64,000 nt of DNA from Cellvibrio sp. PSBB006 (lineage in GTDB: Bacteria > Pseudomonadota > Gammaproteobacteria > Pseudomonadales > Cellvibrionaceae), in assembly GCF_002162135.1 (NCBI RefSeq), contig NZ_CP021382.1:2416001-2480000 (forward strand). The letters are read 5' to 3'. Shown here piece by piece: positions 63,481 to 64,000 of this stretch. The notes under the pieces are model-generated. The model had not been told where the DNA came from. It made no database searches and saw only the letters and a list, made by a program, of their open reading frames with translations. Every line of letters starts with the position of its first letter. Position 1 is the first letter of the stretch. A program made the translations under genes and the position numbers.

Positions 63481-64000
63481 TTAATTATTTTGACGGCGAC
63501 GAGCGAAGACTAGCGCGGCGACACCCAAAAACAGCAATGCGATAGTCGACGGAGCAGGAACTGTTCTAGTTACAACAACATTGTCAATCGCAAAAGCGGC
63601 GTCAGCACTGATGATTATCTGGCGAATATTAGAAAATACCGAACCAAACTGAACTGCTTCAAAGCCAAAGATTTCATCAAGGCCCAGCACCCCCTGAACA
63701 AACTGATCTTCTGAATTGATTAACATATAGGTCAAAATGTTATTGGTGGGATGCATAAAATAAAACGACTCTGCGATATCAGCGCTTAACAGTGAAAAGA
63801 CCCCTCCACCAGCGAGCTCGATCCCCAAAGAAGAAGTGGCAAGCCAATCGGAGCCTGAATCGGGATAGATCCCGTTTTGGACATAAAAACTGGTCTCATT
63901 CCAGATTGAGCTACTGTTTATTGGCGAATAGGTGTAGAAGTCACCATGTTGAAGCGGAAAATCGGATGTAGAGATAGAATAACCGCCAAGTTGGGTTGCG
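63481..64000 (-). CDS. PEP-CTERM-anchored exported protein, C-terminal part
   Basis: The frame is open from the window edge to the stop at 63481 (about 173 codons visible, N-terminus outside). The C-terminus TVPAPSTIALLFLGVAALVFARRR is a PEP-CTERM sorting signal: Pro-rich start, one membrane helix, Arg cluster. The visible ectodomain is Ser/Phe/Tyr-rich and beta-like. It would be processed by an exosortase (not in this window). Confidence 0.8.
   Translation of the reverse strand, partial: ATQLGGYSISTSDFPLQHGDFYTYSPINSSSIWNETSFYVQNGIYPDSGSDWLATSSLGIELAGGGVFSLLSADIAESFYFMHPTNNILTYMLINSEDQFVQGVLGLDEIFGFEAVQFGSVFSNIRQIIISADAAFAIDNVVVTRTVPAPSTIALLFLGVAALVFARRRQNN

Noticed and set aside
1..64000. 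CRISPR arrays
   Set aside because: No regularly spaced repeat-spacer structure or cas gene was seen.

Overview
The window looks like a chromosomal segment of a Cellvibrio-like, polysaccharide-degrading gammaproteobacterium (Cellvibrionaceae). This rests on a secreted GH18 chitinase with poly-serine linkers, a TonB receptor / SapC / tryptophan-halogenase / GH97 locus, and gammaproteobacterial housekeeping order (rpsF-rpsR-DUF2232-rplI-dnaB, panC-panD, acs, rlmB-rnr). The genus is an inference from gene content, not from a search.

Layout. 0-13 kb: an envelope-stress set (YqiJ-like, PspA, DUF2170), a Smr protein, a degenerate GGDEF protein, acs, panC-panD, dnaB, the ribosomal S6/S18/L9 cluster and the chitinase. 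13-18 kb: a nitrate ABC transporter with its NIT-ANTAR antiterminator. Upstream of nrtA lie two NtrC-type palindromes, a sigma-54 -24/-12 element and a strong leader terminator, the same arrangement as a Klebsiella nasF-type control region. 18-22 kb: DUF3012 lipoprotein, rlmB, rnr, tRNA-Leu(CAG). 22.2-27.0 kb: a small integrative element in the tRNA-Leu 3' end, with a frameshifted P4-type integrase, AlpA, a Gp2/YagK-type protein and duplicated arm-type sites.

28-41.8 kb: an unusual Fe(CN)2CO-type metallocluster locus. hypF, hypC, a SIS-domain gene, hypD and hypE are followed by an FmdE-like protein, an exported CxxCH protein, a PRPP-loop protein, a VanX-like M15 protein lacking the catalytic Glu, and a diverged [NiFe]-hydrogenase large-subunit homologue. 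The last protein keeps EVGxxAR and DPCxxCxxH, but the first Cys of the CGxC motif is Ser. There is no small subunit, no hypA/hypB and no maturation protease in the cluster. A second CxxCH protein is divergently transcribed from hypF. This is the strongest candidate for an undescribed system.

41.8-51.2 kb: a LacI regulator, a GH97 alpha-glucosidase-like lipoprotein, SapC, a flavin-dependent tryptophan halogenase-like protein and a large TonB receptor. Identical GAAATCGTTTTC-N8-GAAAACGATTTC palindromes lie upstream of GH97 and of the receptor. 51.5-60.7 kb: a complete-looking filamentous (inovirus) prophage of about 9.2 kb integrated in tRNA-Met(CAU), with repressor, ssDNA-binding candidate, coat proteins, adsorption protein, Zot, Rep and integrase but no secretin gene. 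Beyond the tRNA is an inverted, decayed piece of a second related inovirus, then an AT-rich Shedu (DUF4263) defence nuclease, a truncated IS256 transposase and the C-terminal part of a PEP-CTERM protein running off the window.
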